40,889 nucleotides of DNA from contig JAUYSY010000061.1 in the NCBI GenBank assembly GCA_030696155.1, positions 1-40,889 of the forward strand, written 5' to 3'. This DNA comes from Alphaproteobacteria bacterium (lineage in GTDB: Bacteria; Pseudomonadota; Alphaproteobacteria; JAUXUR01). A model generated the notes under the pieces. The model had not been told where the DNA came from and did no database searches. It saw only the letters and a program-made list of their open reading frames with translations. Position 1 is the stretch's first letter. Every line of letters starts with the position of its first letter. Made by a program: the position numbers and the translations under genes. Below, one piece after another: positions 1 through 8,493 of the stretch.

Positions 1-134
1 TTTTAGGCATGAGATTTGAGGTGATTTTTGATGCCGAAAATTTCGACAGATAATTGTTTTACCTTAGAAATTTTTGGTTCAAAAAGCGACCAAAGGTCAT
101 CGGCTAAAAACGGTAGTTTCAGATTATTTGGGTA
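1..134. repeat. Dispersed repeat R1, copy 1 (left end cut by window edge)
   Basis: This stretch matches positions 12298-12431 over the same 134 bases, with only about two substitutions seen by eye. The complete second copy shows that the element is about 160 bp with imperfect terminal inverted repeats, so the first ~26 bp of this copy lie outside the window. Internal short inverted repeats (TTGGT...ACCAA near 75-93) suggest a folded transcript or a MITE-like, non-autonomous element. It contains no coding potential. It ends 123 bp before the start of the next secreted-protein gene. Confidence 0.85.
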
Positions 135-185
135 TATGTTCTAAAAAGGCAAGATTATGAATCGCTCTAAGCGTATAATTTTGCC

Positions 186-213
186 TTGACTTTATATTTC
201 AGTGATTTAAATA
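186..213 (+). promoter_or_regulatory. Putative sigma70-type promoter for the small secreted protein
   Basis: TTGACT (186-191) is followed after 16 bases by TAAATA (208-213), about 45 bp before the start codon at 258. The 15-base string CTTGACTTTATATTT that contains the -35 recurs exactly upstream of the LRR gene (from 26745), which supports a functional promoter. Assignment is by motif only. Confidence 0.4.
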
Positions 214-257
214 TGGTGAATCCGTAACCATCTGAAATAATTTAAGAGAATCTTGAA

Positions 258-812
258 TTGCGACTCAATATTGCACATTGTTTAGTTTTTATGTTTGTAT
301 TTCTTACAAATAAAGTTTCATTTTCTGATCAATATAAAGATGATTGTCTTTTTGAAAAACAAGAACCTCAGAATCATCCACATGAATTCACCCATATGTA
401 TGATGAAGAAAAGAATAGCTTAGCTGTTTTGAAAGATGGATTATGGTTTTGTTCTATTGTTTTACCCAATGCAATAGAAGCAATATTAGATGGACCTATC
501 TGTATGATGTTTTTTGTCAAAGAAATAAAAAATGAAAACTATTTTATTGCAGAATATTATAAACATAATATACTCAATCTTTTTCATGGTGATTCTATTA
601 TGTTTTATTGTGATTTGTTAAGAAAATTACGTCGTTTGAAATTATATATTTTTGATAAAGAACAAGAAAATTTATTTTGTGAAGAAAATATCGACTGTTT
701 TATTAATCTGCCAAAAGATGCATATAAACCTTGCAGACATTTAAAATTAGAAATTGAGAATCCCAATACAAAGAAACTTGATTATATTCGAATAGAACTT
801 CCTGAAGATTGA
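258..812 (+). CDS. Small secreted hypothetical protein (184 aa)
   Basis: I do not recognise this protein. It starts at a TTG codon with an AAGAGA ribosome-binding site a few bases upstream, and its first ~23 residues form a Sec signal peptide (hydrophobic core, then SFS before the polar DQYKDD). The mature part is about 160 residues, mixed charge, with scattered cysteines (including CEEN and PCRH in the C-terminal half) and no membrane segment, so a secreted or periplasmic protein is likely. It stands alone, convergent with miaA, 30 bp from the miaA stop. Repeat R1 and a plausible promoter lie directly upstream. It shows no visible similarity to the other small secreted protein of the window (7162-7716), despite equal length. 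Confidence 0.65.
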   Translation: MRLNIAHCLVFMFVFLTNKVSFSDQYKDDCLFEKQEPQNHPHEFTHMYDEEKNSLAVLKDGLWFCSIVLPNAIEAILDGPICMMFFVKEIKNENYFIAEYYKHNILNLFHGDSIMFYCDLLRKLRRLKLYIFDKEQENLFCEENIDCFINLPKDAYKPCRHLKLEIENPNTKKLDYIRIELPED

Positions 813-841
813 AAGATATCGAATTCATTTAATACGTGCAT

Positions 842-1711
842 TTACATTGGCTCAATCCAATGCGCATTTGTAAATTGATGTCGACACCATGTCGTTTGAC
901 GTTTAGCAAATTGTCGGGTTTTTATTTGGGCTAATTCAATCGCCTCCCCTAACATTAAACCGCCTTCTATATATAATTTTAGCTCCTTATATCCAAGAGC
1001 CTGGGTTACGCTTGCTGTTTCAGCTATATTCTGCTGCATTAAGTTATTCACTTCATCAATCGCGCCCATATCCACCATTTTAAGAAAACGCGTATTACAA
1101 TTTTGATATAATTTTTCTCTTTCAGGACATAAAACGGTCACGTCAAATGTATAAGGAAACGTTTTCTTAGGCAGACTTTGCCAATATGAAAGTGGTTTTA
1201 ATGTTGTTTGATAAACTTCCAAACCACGCATAATGCGTTGTTGATCATGAGGATGTAATTTTGCAGCTACAATAGGATCATACCACTCCAATTGTTTGTA
1301 CATATAATCAAGACCATAAATCTGAAGATCATCTTTTAATTTTACACGCATTTCAGGATCCGCATCTGGCATTTCAGAAAGACCTTGAATCAAGGCCATT
1401 AAATAAAAACCACTCCCCCCCACTACATAGGGTTTTTGTCCATTATGTAAAACAGTTTCAATTTCTTTTGCAGCAAGATTCGCCCAAATACCCGCTGTAC
1501 ATTGTTCTGTATGGTCTAAAATCTCGTAAAGTCTATGTGGCACCATTTCTTTTTCATGCTCATTAGGACAAGCCGTTAAAATGGGCAAATCTTTATAAAG
1601 CTGCAACGCATCTGCATTAATAATTACACCATTATCTTTCAAAGCCATATCAAGGGCTAATGCGGATTTACCGCCAGAGGTTGGACCTGTGATTACTACA
1701 ACTCTATCCAT
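842..1711 (-). CDS. miaA: tRNA dimethylallyltransferase MiaA
   Basis: MiaA transfers the dimethylallyl group from dimethylallyl diphosphate to N6 of A37 in tRNAs that read UNN codons. The sequence shows the P-loop GPTSGGKS near the N-terminus, the INADALQLYK substrate-binding motif, VGGSGFYL, and the C-terminal QTRQFAKRQTTWCRH-type motif; length (about 290 aa) is normal. An ATG four codons further upstream (1723) is possible, but the ATG at 1711 has a GGAAA Shine-Dalgarno at proper spacing, so it is preferred. The gene stands alone: upstream lie a REP pair and the end of the ABC permease gene, and downstream it converges with the first secreted protein. Identity is confident; the choice of start is less so. 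Confidence 0.95.
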   Translation of the reverse strand: MDRVVVITGPTSGGKSALALDMALKDNGVIINADALQLYKDLPILTACPNEHEKEMVPHRLYEILDHTEQCTAGIWANLAAKEIETVLHNGQKPYVVGGSGFYLMALIQGLSEMPDADPEMRVKLKDDLQIYGLDYMYKQLEWYDPIVAAKLHPHDQQRIMRGLEVYQTTLKPLSYWQSLPKKTFPYTFDVTVLCPEREKLYQNCNTRFLKMVDMGAIDEVNNLMQQNIAETASVTQALGYKELKLYIEGGLMLGEAIELAQIKTRQFAKRQTTWCRHQFTNAHWIEPM

Positions 1712-1775
1712 TACAATTTCCATACATTAAATCAGCAACTAACCGCCCTATGATCTAATTTGTCGTCATCCTTCT

Positions 1776-1885
1776 TCCTACGTCCCGTGGCTTGGCGGGA
1801 TCCAGAAAACATCTAAGAAAGATCAATAACTAACTAAAGTTCCTTCTGCAGCATGGATCCCGCGGACAAGCCGCGGGACGTAGGA
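1776..1885. repeat. Paired REP-like palindromes (pair 1)
   Basis: A left palindrome (1776-1803, TCCTACGTCCCG...GCGGGATCC) and an inverted, better preserved right palindrome (1855-1885, GGATCCCGCGG...CGTAGGA) are separated by about 50 bases. The same arrangement recurs at 21264-21378, 33523-33637 and 35276-35391, so the unit looks like a BIME-type paired REP element. An apparent ORF across it is only translated repeat. Confidence 0.85.
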
Positions 1886-1904
1886 GGAGTGTGTTATTCC
1901 ACTA

Positions 1905-1974
1905 TACCAAAAGCACACGCCGTTCCGGTTCTCACCCTTCCTAAACTTTGCCACATAATCTGGGCAGTTTTTAT
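1905..1974. repeat. Dispersed repeat R3, truncated copy
   Basis: This stretch matches about half of the 125-bp element seen at 5415-5539 and 17331-17453, sharing the core GTTCCGGTTCTC, then AAACTTTGCC and the end GGGCAGTTTTT. The missing half ends near REP pair 1. The preserved terminus lies 4 bases from the stop codon of the permease gene at 1979. Confidence 0.7.
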
Positions 1975-1978
1975 AAAG

Positions 1979-2824
1979 TTAAGAACTTTTTCGATCATAT
2001 ATCGTATTCAAATAATCACCTATTTTGGTAACCATCATAACCAATAATATCAACATGATACCTGGAAAAAGACTAACCCAATAAGCTTTGTTTAAAAAAT
2101 AGGCATAACCTTGCGCAATGAATAGACCTAAAGATGGCTCGGTTAAGGGAACACCAACGCCCAAAAACGATAAAGCAGATTCAAGAGCAATTGCACGGGC
2201 TAATTGATATGAAAAAACAACAATTTGTGGCGGTAATGCATTAGGCAATAAATGTTTACAGACGATATAAAAAGAAGATAATCCTAACAATCTTGCAGAT
2301 AACACATATTCTTGACGTATTTCAGCTTTTGCAATAGAACGCGCCGTTTGTGCAAAATAGGCCCACTGCCCTAAAACAAGCGCCGCAATTAATGGCAAAA
2401 AACCGTGACCCAAAAATGCAATCAATAAAAGCGCAATTAAAAAGCTTGGGATACTCAGTTGAAGTTCAGTCACACGCCCCAAAATTTTTTCTACCATACC
2501 GCCCTTATAAGCAGCATATACACCCAAAAAAGTACCAAAGGCAAAAGCAAAAAAAGTACTGATACCCGCTATTATAAAACTAGTTTGAAGGCCATATAAA
2601 AGACCACTAAACATATCCCTGCCAAATTCATTCGTGCCTAAAATGTGACCTTGGCTGAAAGGCTTCAAAAATAAATGTTCTAAATCAGAAAAGTGCTTGT
2701 AATCATAAGGTAAAAAAAATGGCAAAACAAAAGAAGCTGCAAGAACGACAAAAAGACCTATCAATGAAGCTTTACCCCAAAAACTAGAGCTTTCAGCACT
2801 AACAAATTTAGAAATCATGCCCAT
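1979..2824 (-). CDS. Peptide-type ABC transporter permease (DppC/OppC-like)
   Basis: This is the second permease of an oligopeptide/dipeptide-type importer in the inner membrane. It shows the N-terminal segment, the GTNEFGRDMFS motif typical of DppC/OppC, multiple hydrophobic helices, and an EAA-type loop (EYVLSARLLGLSSFYI followed by KHLLPN) that docks the ATPase. At 281 aa it is of usual length for DppC. The first ATG is used (GAG plus A/G-rich stretch upstream); a second ATG two codons later makes an ATGA overlap with the upstream permease stop, and either gives translational coupling. It is the last gene of a three-gene operon that contains no ATPase. The substrate cannot be read from sequence. 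Confidence 0.9.
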   Translation of the reverse strand: MGMISKFVSAESSSFWGKASLIGLFVVLAASFVLPFFLPYDYKHFSDLEHLFLKPFSQGHILGTNEFGRDMFSGLLYGLQTSFIIAGISTFFAFAFGTFLGVYAAYKGGMVEKILGRVTELQLSIPSFLIALLLIAFLGHGFLPLIAALVLGQWAYFAQTARSIAKAEIRQEYVLSARLLGLSSFYIVCKHLLPNALPPQIVVFSYQLARAIALESALSFLGVGVPLTEPSLGLFIAQGYAYFLNKAYWVSLFPGIMLILLVMMVTKIGDYLNTIYDRKSS

Positions 2825-3777
2825 CTTTTTTCTCGGAGCCTAGGATCAATAAAACGATGAATAATATCTAAAACCAAATTCATAATGGCGTAAAACAAAC
2901 CCACAAAAATCACAAAAGCAATCACCATAGGACGGTCTAATTGCAACAGAGCATCAATAAGCAACTTTCCTAACCCTGGCCAAGCAAAAACGGATTCAGT
3001 GATTACAGCCGACAATAAAAGACTTCCAAACTCTAAACTAAACACTGTTGAAATAGGAAGCATTAAATGCTTAACAATATGTTTTTTATAGATAATAGAT
3101 TCAGATATGCCGCGCGCACGTGTAAAATAAACAAAAGATTTCTGTGCAACATTACCTGCAAAATGACGCGTAAGTCTTATAAAAAGCGCCACCTTAAACA
3201 TCATTAACACAAGAACAGGCAACACTAAATGTCTAATGCCATCGATCGTTAAAAAACTTAAACCCCAAAAAGTTTCGCCCCGACCAATAGAAGGAAGCCA
3301 ATGCAATTGTGCCGCAAATAACGTTACAAGCATTAAACCCAACCAGTAAACGGGGAAACTCATACCTAATAAAGCATAAAACTCTATCCATTTTGCACCT
3401 TTTCCTTCAGGAAAACGCGCTGCATAAAGACCTAATTTCACGCCAATAATACATGAAAATAAAAGAGCCAAAAGCGTAAGTTCTAAAGAAGCTGGCAAAC
3501 GTTCCAAAATAATATCAAAACATGATGTTCCAAAAACAAATGATTTGCCTAAACTTCCTGAAAAAAGACCTTTAATAAAAGTAGCATATTGCGTTAAAAA
3601 CGAACCATCTAGACCTAATAATTTTCGTGCAGCATCAATTGATGCCCCCTGCCCTTGTTCAGGCATTAATAATGCAATGGGATCACCAATATAATATACA
3701 CCCAGAAACACAACGAATGTAAGAATAAGAAGCATTACTAACGTTAAAATAACGCGTTGCGTAAAATATAAAATCAT
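2815..3777 (-). CDS. Peptide-type ABC transporter permease (DppB/OppB-like)
   Basis: First permease of the importer, 320 aa, with an N-terminal transmembrane helix, a periplasmic segment, then the binding-protein-dependent transport domain with about five helices. The EAA-like loop (FTRARGISESIIYKKHI) and the C-terminal IDPRLREKRWA match the DppB/GsiC style; the usual final D-PR motif is clear. Its ATG follows immediately on the TAA stop of the substrate-binding protein gene (no intervening base), and its own stop overlaps the start of the DppC-like gene, so the three genes are one transcription and translation unit. Family is confident; substrate class is inferred from family only. Confidence 0.92.
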   Translation of the reverse strand: MILYFTQRVILTLVMLLILTFVVFLGVYYIGDPIALLMPEQGQGASIDAARKLLGLDGSFLTQYATFIKGLFSGSLGKSFVFGTSCFDIILERLPASLELTLLALLFSCIIGVKLGLYAARFPEGKGAKWIEFYALLGMSFPVYWLGLMLVTLFAAQLHWLPSIGRGETFWGLSFLTIDGIRHLVLPVLVLMMFKVALFIRLTRHFAGNVAQKSFVYFTRARGISESIIYKKHIVKHLMLPISTVFSLEFGSLLLSAVITESVFAWPGLGKLLIDALLQLDRPMVIAFVIFVGLFYAIMNLVLDIIHRFIDPRLREKRWA

Positions 3778-5334
3778 TTAATTTTTAAATTTTTTGACAT
3801 TCATGGCAATCGTATATTCATCCATCCTAGGTTCAAAAGTCAAACTTTCTTTACCTGCCCAATTCGCAATCGAAAAATAAAGTGGAATAATCGCTAAATC
3901 TTCAACAACGACTCGATTTGCCTTTTTGAGTAATTCTTCACGTTTAACGTCATCCATGGTTTCAAGGGCTTTTTCGATCATCACATCTAGTTCTTGATTT
4001 GCATAACGTCCGCGATTAAAAACACCATGGCCTTCCTTCATATCAAAACGATGAAATAAAGCTTGTAAAGGACTTAAAGATTCGCGACCAACCGGCCATC
4101 CGCCTAAACTTAAGCTAAAATCACCCTTTTGAGAACGCGAAAAGAAAACATTTGAAGGTAATATTTCGACTTTTGCTTTAATTTTTATTTGTTCAAGCAT
4201 TGATGCTATCGCCTGAACAATTTTGGCATCATTAACATATCTACCAGACGTCGAACTAAAAACTACCTGAAATCCTTTTTCATATCCAGCTTCCTTCATT
4301 AGTTGTTTTGCTTTTTCAATATCTTGAACATGCGCTTTTAAATCTGGATTAAATCCTGTGGCGCCCTCAATTATTAATTGACCCGTTTGTTTTCCATGAT
4401 TGCCCAGATAATGCTGAATCAAAAATTCTCGATTAATAGCATATGACAAGGCTTCTCTAACACGTTTGTCTTGAAAAGGATTTTTGGTTAATGCTTTTCC
4501 ATCCATATCTAAAACATAAGGCGAAATTTTATTTCCTAAATCCATGCATAAATACATCAAACGACTTGGGATGGTAGCAAATAATTTAAATTTTGATGTC
4601 TCTTTAAAGCGATACAATTCTTCAACAGGCACCGTTTCAATAAAATCAAAATCACCTGCTAACAGCGCATTAAATCGTGATATATCCTGGGGAACTGGCT
4701 TAAAAATAACTTTATCCCAAGGTTCTTTATTACCCCAATAATCATTATTTTTTTCGATAATAATGTCCTGGCCAGGACGCCATGAAACAAAACGATATGG
4801 ACCAGTTCCAACAGCTGTTTTAGCTTGATTGAAATCATGAGAATCAAGATTCTCACCTAATGAATGTGGCAGAATTCCAATCATCGCTATATCCCAAGCA
4901 AGCAAAGGATAAGGCTTTATACTTGATATTTTTATTTTATGCGGGTTTACAATTTCAACTTTATCAATAAAGCGAATATAGGTTTTATAACTTTCCAAAG
5001 GTCCAATACCTTTTTGAATACGATTAATCGTATAAACAACATCTTTAGCTTCAAAAACCTGATTATTATGAAATTTAACGTTTTCGCGTAATTTAAATTC
5101 CCAAATCAAATCAGATTGTTTTTCCCATGACAAAGCAAGCCCAGGTAATAATTTTTGATTATTATCCTGCTTCACTAAAGATTCAAACATATGGGAAGCC
5201 ATCGCTGAATTTGGACCACTTACATGAAAATGAGGATCAACAGACGTAATGTCAGCACGCAACCCAATACGAAGATCTTCAGCTACAGCTTGGGTATTTA
5301 TGCAGAAAGATAATAAGAATAAAAGTTTTTTCAT
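3778..5334 (-). CDS. Periplasmic substrate-binding protein (SBP_bac_5, DppA/OppA-like)
   Basis: This protein captures the ligand for the two downstream permeases. It has a signal peptide (first ~18 residues, ending AVAED) and the full family 5 solute-binding fold: the ITSVDPHFH start, WEFKLRENVKFHNN, AKDVVYTINRI, and VGTGPYRFVSW with the following NNDYWG. At 518 aa it is normal length. Many Holosporales and Rickettsiales rely on host peptides, so peptide or amino-acid scavenging is a reasonable role, but opines, nickel or sugars are also carried by this family. The gene is the first of the operon; repeat R3 and a low-complexity stretch lie upstream, and its ribosome-binding site is weak. Confidence 0.92.
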   Translation of the reverse strand: MKKLLFLLSFCINTQAVAEDLRIGLRADITSVDPHFHVSGPNSAMASHMFESLVKQDNNQKLLPGLALSWEKQSDLIWEFKLRENVKFHNNQVFEAKDVVYTINRIQKGIGPLESYKTYIRFIDKVEIVNPHKIKISSIKPYPLLAWDIAMIGILPHSLGENLDSHDFNQAKTAVGTGPYRFVSWRPGQDIIIEKNNDYWGNKEPWDKVIFKPVPQDISRFNALLAGDFDFIETVPVEELYRFKETSKFKLFATIPSRLMYLCMDLGNKISPYVLDMDGKALTKNPFQDKRVREALSYAINREFLIQHYLGNHGKQTGQLIIEGATGFNPDLKAHVQDIEKAKQLMKEAGYEKGFQVVFSSTSGRYVNDAKIVQAIASMLEQIKIKAKVEILPSNVFFSRSQKGDFSLSLGGWPVGRESLSPLQALFHRFDMKEGHGVFNRGRYANQELDVMIEKALETMDDVKREELLKKANRVVVEDLAIIPLYFSIANWAGKESLTFEPRMDEYTIAMNVKKFKN

Positions 5335-5414
5335 AACGAGAACTTTCTTAATATTTGCATGTTGTAAAAATAGTTATAATTTTCAAACCAACAAAAAAAC
5401 TGGCCACAACAAAA

Positions 5415-5539
5415 AAAACTGCCCAAATTATGGAGCAAAGTCTAGAAAGGTAGAGAACCGGAACGGAGTGTACTACTTTGTACATGAGTACCGGAAGCGG
5501 ATACCTGACGACGAATTTGCCCATAGGGTGGGTAGTTTA
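5415..5539. repeat. Dispersed repeat R3, complete copy a
   Basis: About 125 bp, homologous in reverse orientation to 17331-17453. Both ends read inward as AAACTRCCC followed by an AT-rich box and TATGG or TTATGG, so the element has short terminal inverted repeats. Its right end includes the TAA stop of the polysaccharide-deacetylase gene (5537-5539). Translated ORFs across it are artefacts. Confidence 0.8.
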
Positions 5540-6700
5540 TTGCCAAGGAAGCACCAATGCGCTAACAGGAACCAGATTATATCCTTTTTTCATAAGCGTT
5601 GGAATCCATTTCTCCAAGGCATTTAATGTATCATCTTTAGGATGCCCAATTGCAATGGCGATTCCATTTTTTAAAGCGATATCTTCAACTAATTTTAATT
5701 GAATTTCAATGGCTTTAAGCGTTGGATCATGATCTAAAAAAACATCGCGTTCAATACAAGGCACTTTACATTCTTTTGCAAGTTCTGACACCAACGATTT
5801 CATTGTTGTTTTTGAATCTAAAAAAAACAATTTTCGTGATTTTATATCCGCCATTACTTTTTGAAGAGGTTCCTTCGATGACGTAAATTTACTTCCCATG
5901 TGATTGTTAATACCAATATAACCATCAAACTGAGATAAGTGCCAATGAAGATGTTCTTTCAAATCCTTATCACTTGATTTAACCAATAACGACTTAAGGC
6001 CAGCATCTTTTCCAGAATCTGCTTCCATTGGTACATGCACTAATAATTCGTGACCTTTGTCTCGCGCAATTTTTGTTTGCTCCTTAATTTTGCCAGCATA
6101 AGCTAAAAATGAAAGCGTCACTTCTTTAGGTAATGCAATTGCACGTGCTGAGCGATTAAAATCAACACCAACATCATCGATCACAATCGCAATTTTAGGT
6201 CCTTTTTGTTCTGTGAAAACAGGTTGCATCATCGCAATTTTAGGATCTAATGTAAAAACTTCAATTTTAGGTTTTTCTTCAGGCAATACATTTTTGAGCT
6301 GTTCAGTTGCTACAGCAACTTCATTTGATGGTTTTGTTTCTTGCAGAATGTCTTTTGGAGAATCCGATGACAACGATTTTTCATTTGAAGGCTTCACTTC
6401 AGGCACGATATCTTTAGGTGATTGAGTCAATGACGGCACTTTAGAAACAGGTTTTATTACTGCCGGTTTTTTTTCTACAGTTTGAGTAGATTCTTTTTTA
6501 GCATTTGCTTTTTCAAAAAAAACATATAACGACACAAACAAAAAGCCGCCCACAAAAAGAAAAGCCAAAGCATATAAATACGGCTTTAAATTAAAATCTC
6601 CCCGATGATTTTTTTTACGTCCTGCCGTTGATTTACGGGTTGCTTTATAGGAAGACTTACTTTTCTTTGTTGTTTTTTTAGGTTGTGGCTTTTTAGGCAT
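5537..6700 (-). CDS. Membrane-anchored divergent polysaccharide deacetylase (YibQ/DUF610 family)
   Basis: The C-terminal ~220 residues (about 168-387) are a divergent polysaccharide deacetylase domain: AIVIDDVG (171-178), a NNHMGS motif (265-270), FLDSKTT, and a final GHP motif (352-354), all as in the YibQ family. The N-terminus is a lysine-rich cytoplasmic stretch, one transmembrane helix (about 41-62), and a Pro/Glu/Lys linker with roughly three degenerate 20-residue repeats (PKDI..E.KPSNE). The enzyme should sit in the periplasm facing the cell wall; its substrate in this family is not established. An ATG at 6700 is chosen because GGA stands 7 bases before it; the longer frame runs into upstream sequence without a ribosome-binding site. 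In many alphaproteobacteria this family neighbours envelope proteases; here it stands alone. Confidence 0.85.
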   Translation of the reverse strand: MPKKPQPKKTTKKSKSSYKATRKSTAGRKKNHRGDFNLKPYLYALAFLFVGGFLFVSLYVFFEKANAKKESTQTVEKKPAVIKPVSKVPSLTQSPKDIVPEVKPSNEKSLSSDSPKDILQETKPSNEVAVATEQLKNVLPEEKPKIEVFTLDPKIAMMQPVFTEQKGPKIAIVIDDVGVDFNRSARAIALPKEVTLSFLAYAGKIKEQTKIARDKGHELLVHVPMEADSGKDAGLKSLLVKSSDKDLKEHLHWHLSQFDGYIGINNHMGSKFTSSKEPLQKVMADIKSRKLFFLDSKTTMKSLVSELAKECKVPCIERDVFLDHDPTLKAIEIQLKLVEDIALKNGIAIAIGHPKDDTLNALEKWIPTLMKKGYNLVPVSALVLPWQ

Positions 6701-6884
6701 TTTGAATCCATTCAATGCGTAATATAAAAATATGTTCTTTGAACATGAGATCAAACCATACCCTAATTTTAGCTTCAAGAAAATACTTGCAAAAATGAAT
6801 CAAATCAGGACATATGAATATAGTTTTGTGAATACACCCACAATGCAGGATCGGTATTACATTATATAAAGAAACCTTATGTTT

Positions 6885-7020
6885 CCGTCGTTGCGATGAG
6901 CCCCAAATTAAATAGGGCGAAGAAGCAATCCAGAAAAATAGCCCTTTAAAATCTTCATGTAGATTTTTAACTGGATTGCCACGCGGCTCCTTTTTAAATT
7001 TGGGCCGCTCGCAACGACGG
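6885..7020. repeat. Rickettsial-style palindromic repeat (RPE-like), copy 1
   Basis: CCGTCGTTGCGA at the left and TCGCAACGACGG at the right are a perfect 12-base inverted repeat. Nested inside are AAGCAATCCAG and CTGGATTG, again inverted. The whole 136-bp unit can fold into a long hairpin. The composition (TCGTTGCGA, AAGCAATCCAG) is like the dispersed palindromes common in Rickettsia-like genomes. A related, more diverged copy lies at 11223-11350. The ORF read across it is a translated repeat. Confidence 0.75.
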
Positions 7021-7083
7021 ACCTTTCGATTTTTAATAAATCTATTTCCGAGTTCGCACAACCTGTTTTAAACTAAAAACCAT

Positions 7084-7160
7084 GCGCTTGTAGCTCAGTA
7101 GGATAGAGCACAGGATTCCTAATCCTGGGGTCGGAGGTTCGAATCCTCTCGGGCGCACCA
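7084..7160 (+). tRNA. tRNA-Arg (anticodon CCT), CCA encoded
   Basis: The acceptor stem GCGCTTG pairs with CGGGCGC (two G-T pairs). The D-arm contains TAGCTCAGT..GGATAGAGCA, the anticodon arm is CAGGA-TTCCTAA-TCCTG with anticodon CCT (reads AGG), and the T-arm is GGAGGTTCGAATCCTCT. The discriminator A is followed by an encoded CCA. Total 77 nt. It ends 1 bp before the stop codon of the convergent secreted-protein gene, so tRNA read-through would be antisense to that gene. Confidence 0.97.
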
Positions 7161-7161
7161 T

Positions 7162-7716
7162 TTAGTGATTAATTTCATCTTTTTTTATGGAAGTAATTTC
7201 TAATCGAGGAAGATGCATAGTTGGATAATTTTTTCCCATTATTGAAATTTCTAATAATACGGATTCGTACTGCGTTATATCAGCCAATTCAGCTAATTCA
7301 TCAGGTTTAAAAAACAATCTTTTATAAACACCCACTTTTTCACCAATACTAAGAGCACAATCTACAGAGGTTATTTTCCAGTCTTGAGGAATAAAAGCAT
7401 CAGTTTCATGTTCTCCACTTAGAATTGCAAAACCATTAGCAGGATTTATTTTGCATTCTACAAAATGACCATCTTGATTATTGAATTTAAGAGAAATTTC
7501 ACGAATAGCATATAATTTACTTATTATATCTTTGTTTTTTTGACAATCGCATCTTGAACATACTTCGCATAACTGATTGTAGTGACTGTTCATTTTCACC
7601 AAATGATTATAGTTACAAAAATCAGCAATGCTGACACCAATCCTAACAGCCTCTGACGGTGAGGTAAACGCACTGAAAAAAACACTCAATATCGCCAATG
7701 TTTTAAATATCTTCAT
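7162..7716 (-). CDS. Small secreted hypothetical protein (184 aa), cysteine-rich segment
   Basis: I do not recognise this protein. An ATG at 7716 is chosen because it gives a clean signal peptide (MKIFKTLAILSVFFSAF, then SPSEA) and has AAGG 6 bases upstream; the longer frame starting at 7797 lacks both. The mature part has a cysteine cluster near residues 44-60 (LCEVCSRCDCQ), which could bind metal or form disulfides, then a beta-rich stretch with no membrane segment. It lies between the DivIC-like gene and the tRNA, converging with the latter. Exported location is well supported; function is unknown. Confidence 0.65.
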   Translation of the reverse strand: MKIFKTLAILSVFFSAFTSPSEAVRIGVSIADFCNYNHLVKMNSHYNQLCEVCSRCDCQKNKDIISKLYAIREISLKFNNQDGHFVECKINPANGFAILSGEHETDAFIPQDWKITSVDCALSIGEKVGVYKRLFFKPDELAELADITQYESVLLEISIMGKNYPTMHLPRLEITSIKKDEINH

Positions 7717-7821
7717 AATGAACCTTATTTTTGCATTAATTTGAGCCTGTCTCAAAATTGAATGGCAAACTATAAATATCAAACAAATATTTTTCAAACT
7801 ATTTTTATATAAATATTTAAA

Positions 7822-8199
7822 TTATTTTTTTTCTCTGGGGGGAACAATAATAATTGTTCTTTTTTGATCACCTATTTGCTTTTCAGGCAATCCCATTAAA
7901 ATAATTTTTTCTTGAGGATCAGAAAGACCTAATTTATAACGAATTTCCTCATCCAACATATCCGGATCAAGATGTTTAGGACTTAAAAGACCAGTTTTTG
8001 CTTCTTTAAATGCCAATTTTTTGTTTAAAGCATCACGTTCCTTTTCATAAACAATTTTTTGATCTTTAAGCTTAAAATAAACACCAATGCCGCGACTTCC
8101 ATTCATTAAATGCACAGCAAAATACGTCACAAGCATTATACTTGTGAACGGCAAAATGAGACTTGGTAAACGCTCTTTTATTTTATCAATAGTGTGCAT
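7822..8199 (-). CDS. Septum formation initiator (FtsB/DivIC-like)
   Basis: A 125-residue bitopic division protein. It shows a short cytoplasmic N-terminus, one transmembrane helix (about 13-32), a coiled-coil segment (about 42-67) and the motif LDPDMLDEEIRYKLGL (77-92) that marks the alphaproteobacterial DivIC/FtsB family. FtsB works with FtsL and FtsQ in the divisome to license septal peptidoglycan synthesis. In many alphaproteobacteria it sits between eno and pdhA; here those neighbours are absent. It is divergent from the sugar-nucleotide genes across a 294-bp AT-rich spacer. Family call is good; naming it FtsB rather than DivIC is convention. Confidence 0.85.
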   Translation of the reverse strand: MHTIDKIKERLPSLILPFTSIMLVTYFAVHLMNGSRGIGVYFKLKDQKIVYEKERDALNKKLAFKEAKTGLLSPKHLDPDMLDEEIRYKLGLSDPQEKIILMGLPEKQIGDQKRTIIIVPPREKK

Positions 8200-8493
8200 T
8201 TGTCCATAATAGTATAAAAAACATTATACTTCAAGGTGCTCCGAACAATTTCACTGCTCTGTCGCAATACTTAAATTTACATGAGACAGTTGCCATTGTT
8301 TTTTTTAAAAAAATATATATTTGTTGATTTTTTTATATTCCTTTTTTTTACCTACGTTTTCTAAAACAATTAAAAAAAAAACAAAAAAACAGTTTTTTTT
8401 GCATTAAAAAAATGCTAGAAGTAAATTCGGATTTTTTATTTAAAACGATGATATGTTTCACCGTAAAACACCAAACTTTTTGTGGAGAATGTC
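8200..8493. promoter_or_regulatory. AT-rich divergent intergenic region
   Basis: This 294-bp spacer separates two divergent genes and must hold both promoters. It is dominated by A and T runs (for example near 8298-8315 and 8340-8400) with a tiny GCAT..ATGC hairpin near 8400-8415. I see no repeat family, RNA gene or convincing operator in it. Confidence 0.35.

Noticed and set aside
1853..2047. 64-codon plus-strand ORF
   Set aside because: It is the translation of a REP arm and the R3 fragment and ends inside the permease gene on the other strand.
5249..5702. Overlapping plus-strand ORFs
   Set aside because: They read across the start of the binding-protein gene, repeat R3 and the end of the deacetylase gene; no ribosome-binding site or protein-like composition.
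6693..7061. 122-codon minus-strand ORF before the deacetylase gene
   Set aside because: Most of it is the rickettsial-style palindrome translated; it has no signal for translation.
258..7716. Homology between the two 184-residue secreted proteins
   Set aside because: Equal length only; the sequences do not align beyond the signal peptide character.
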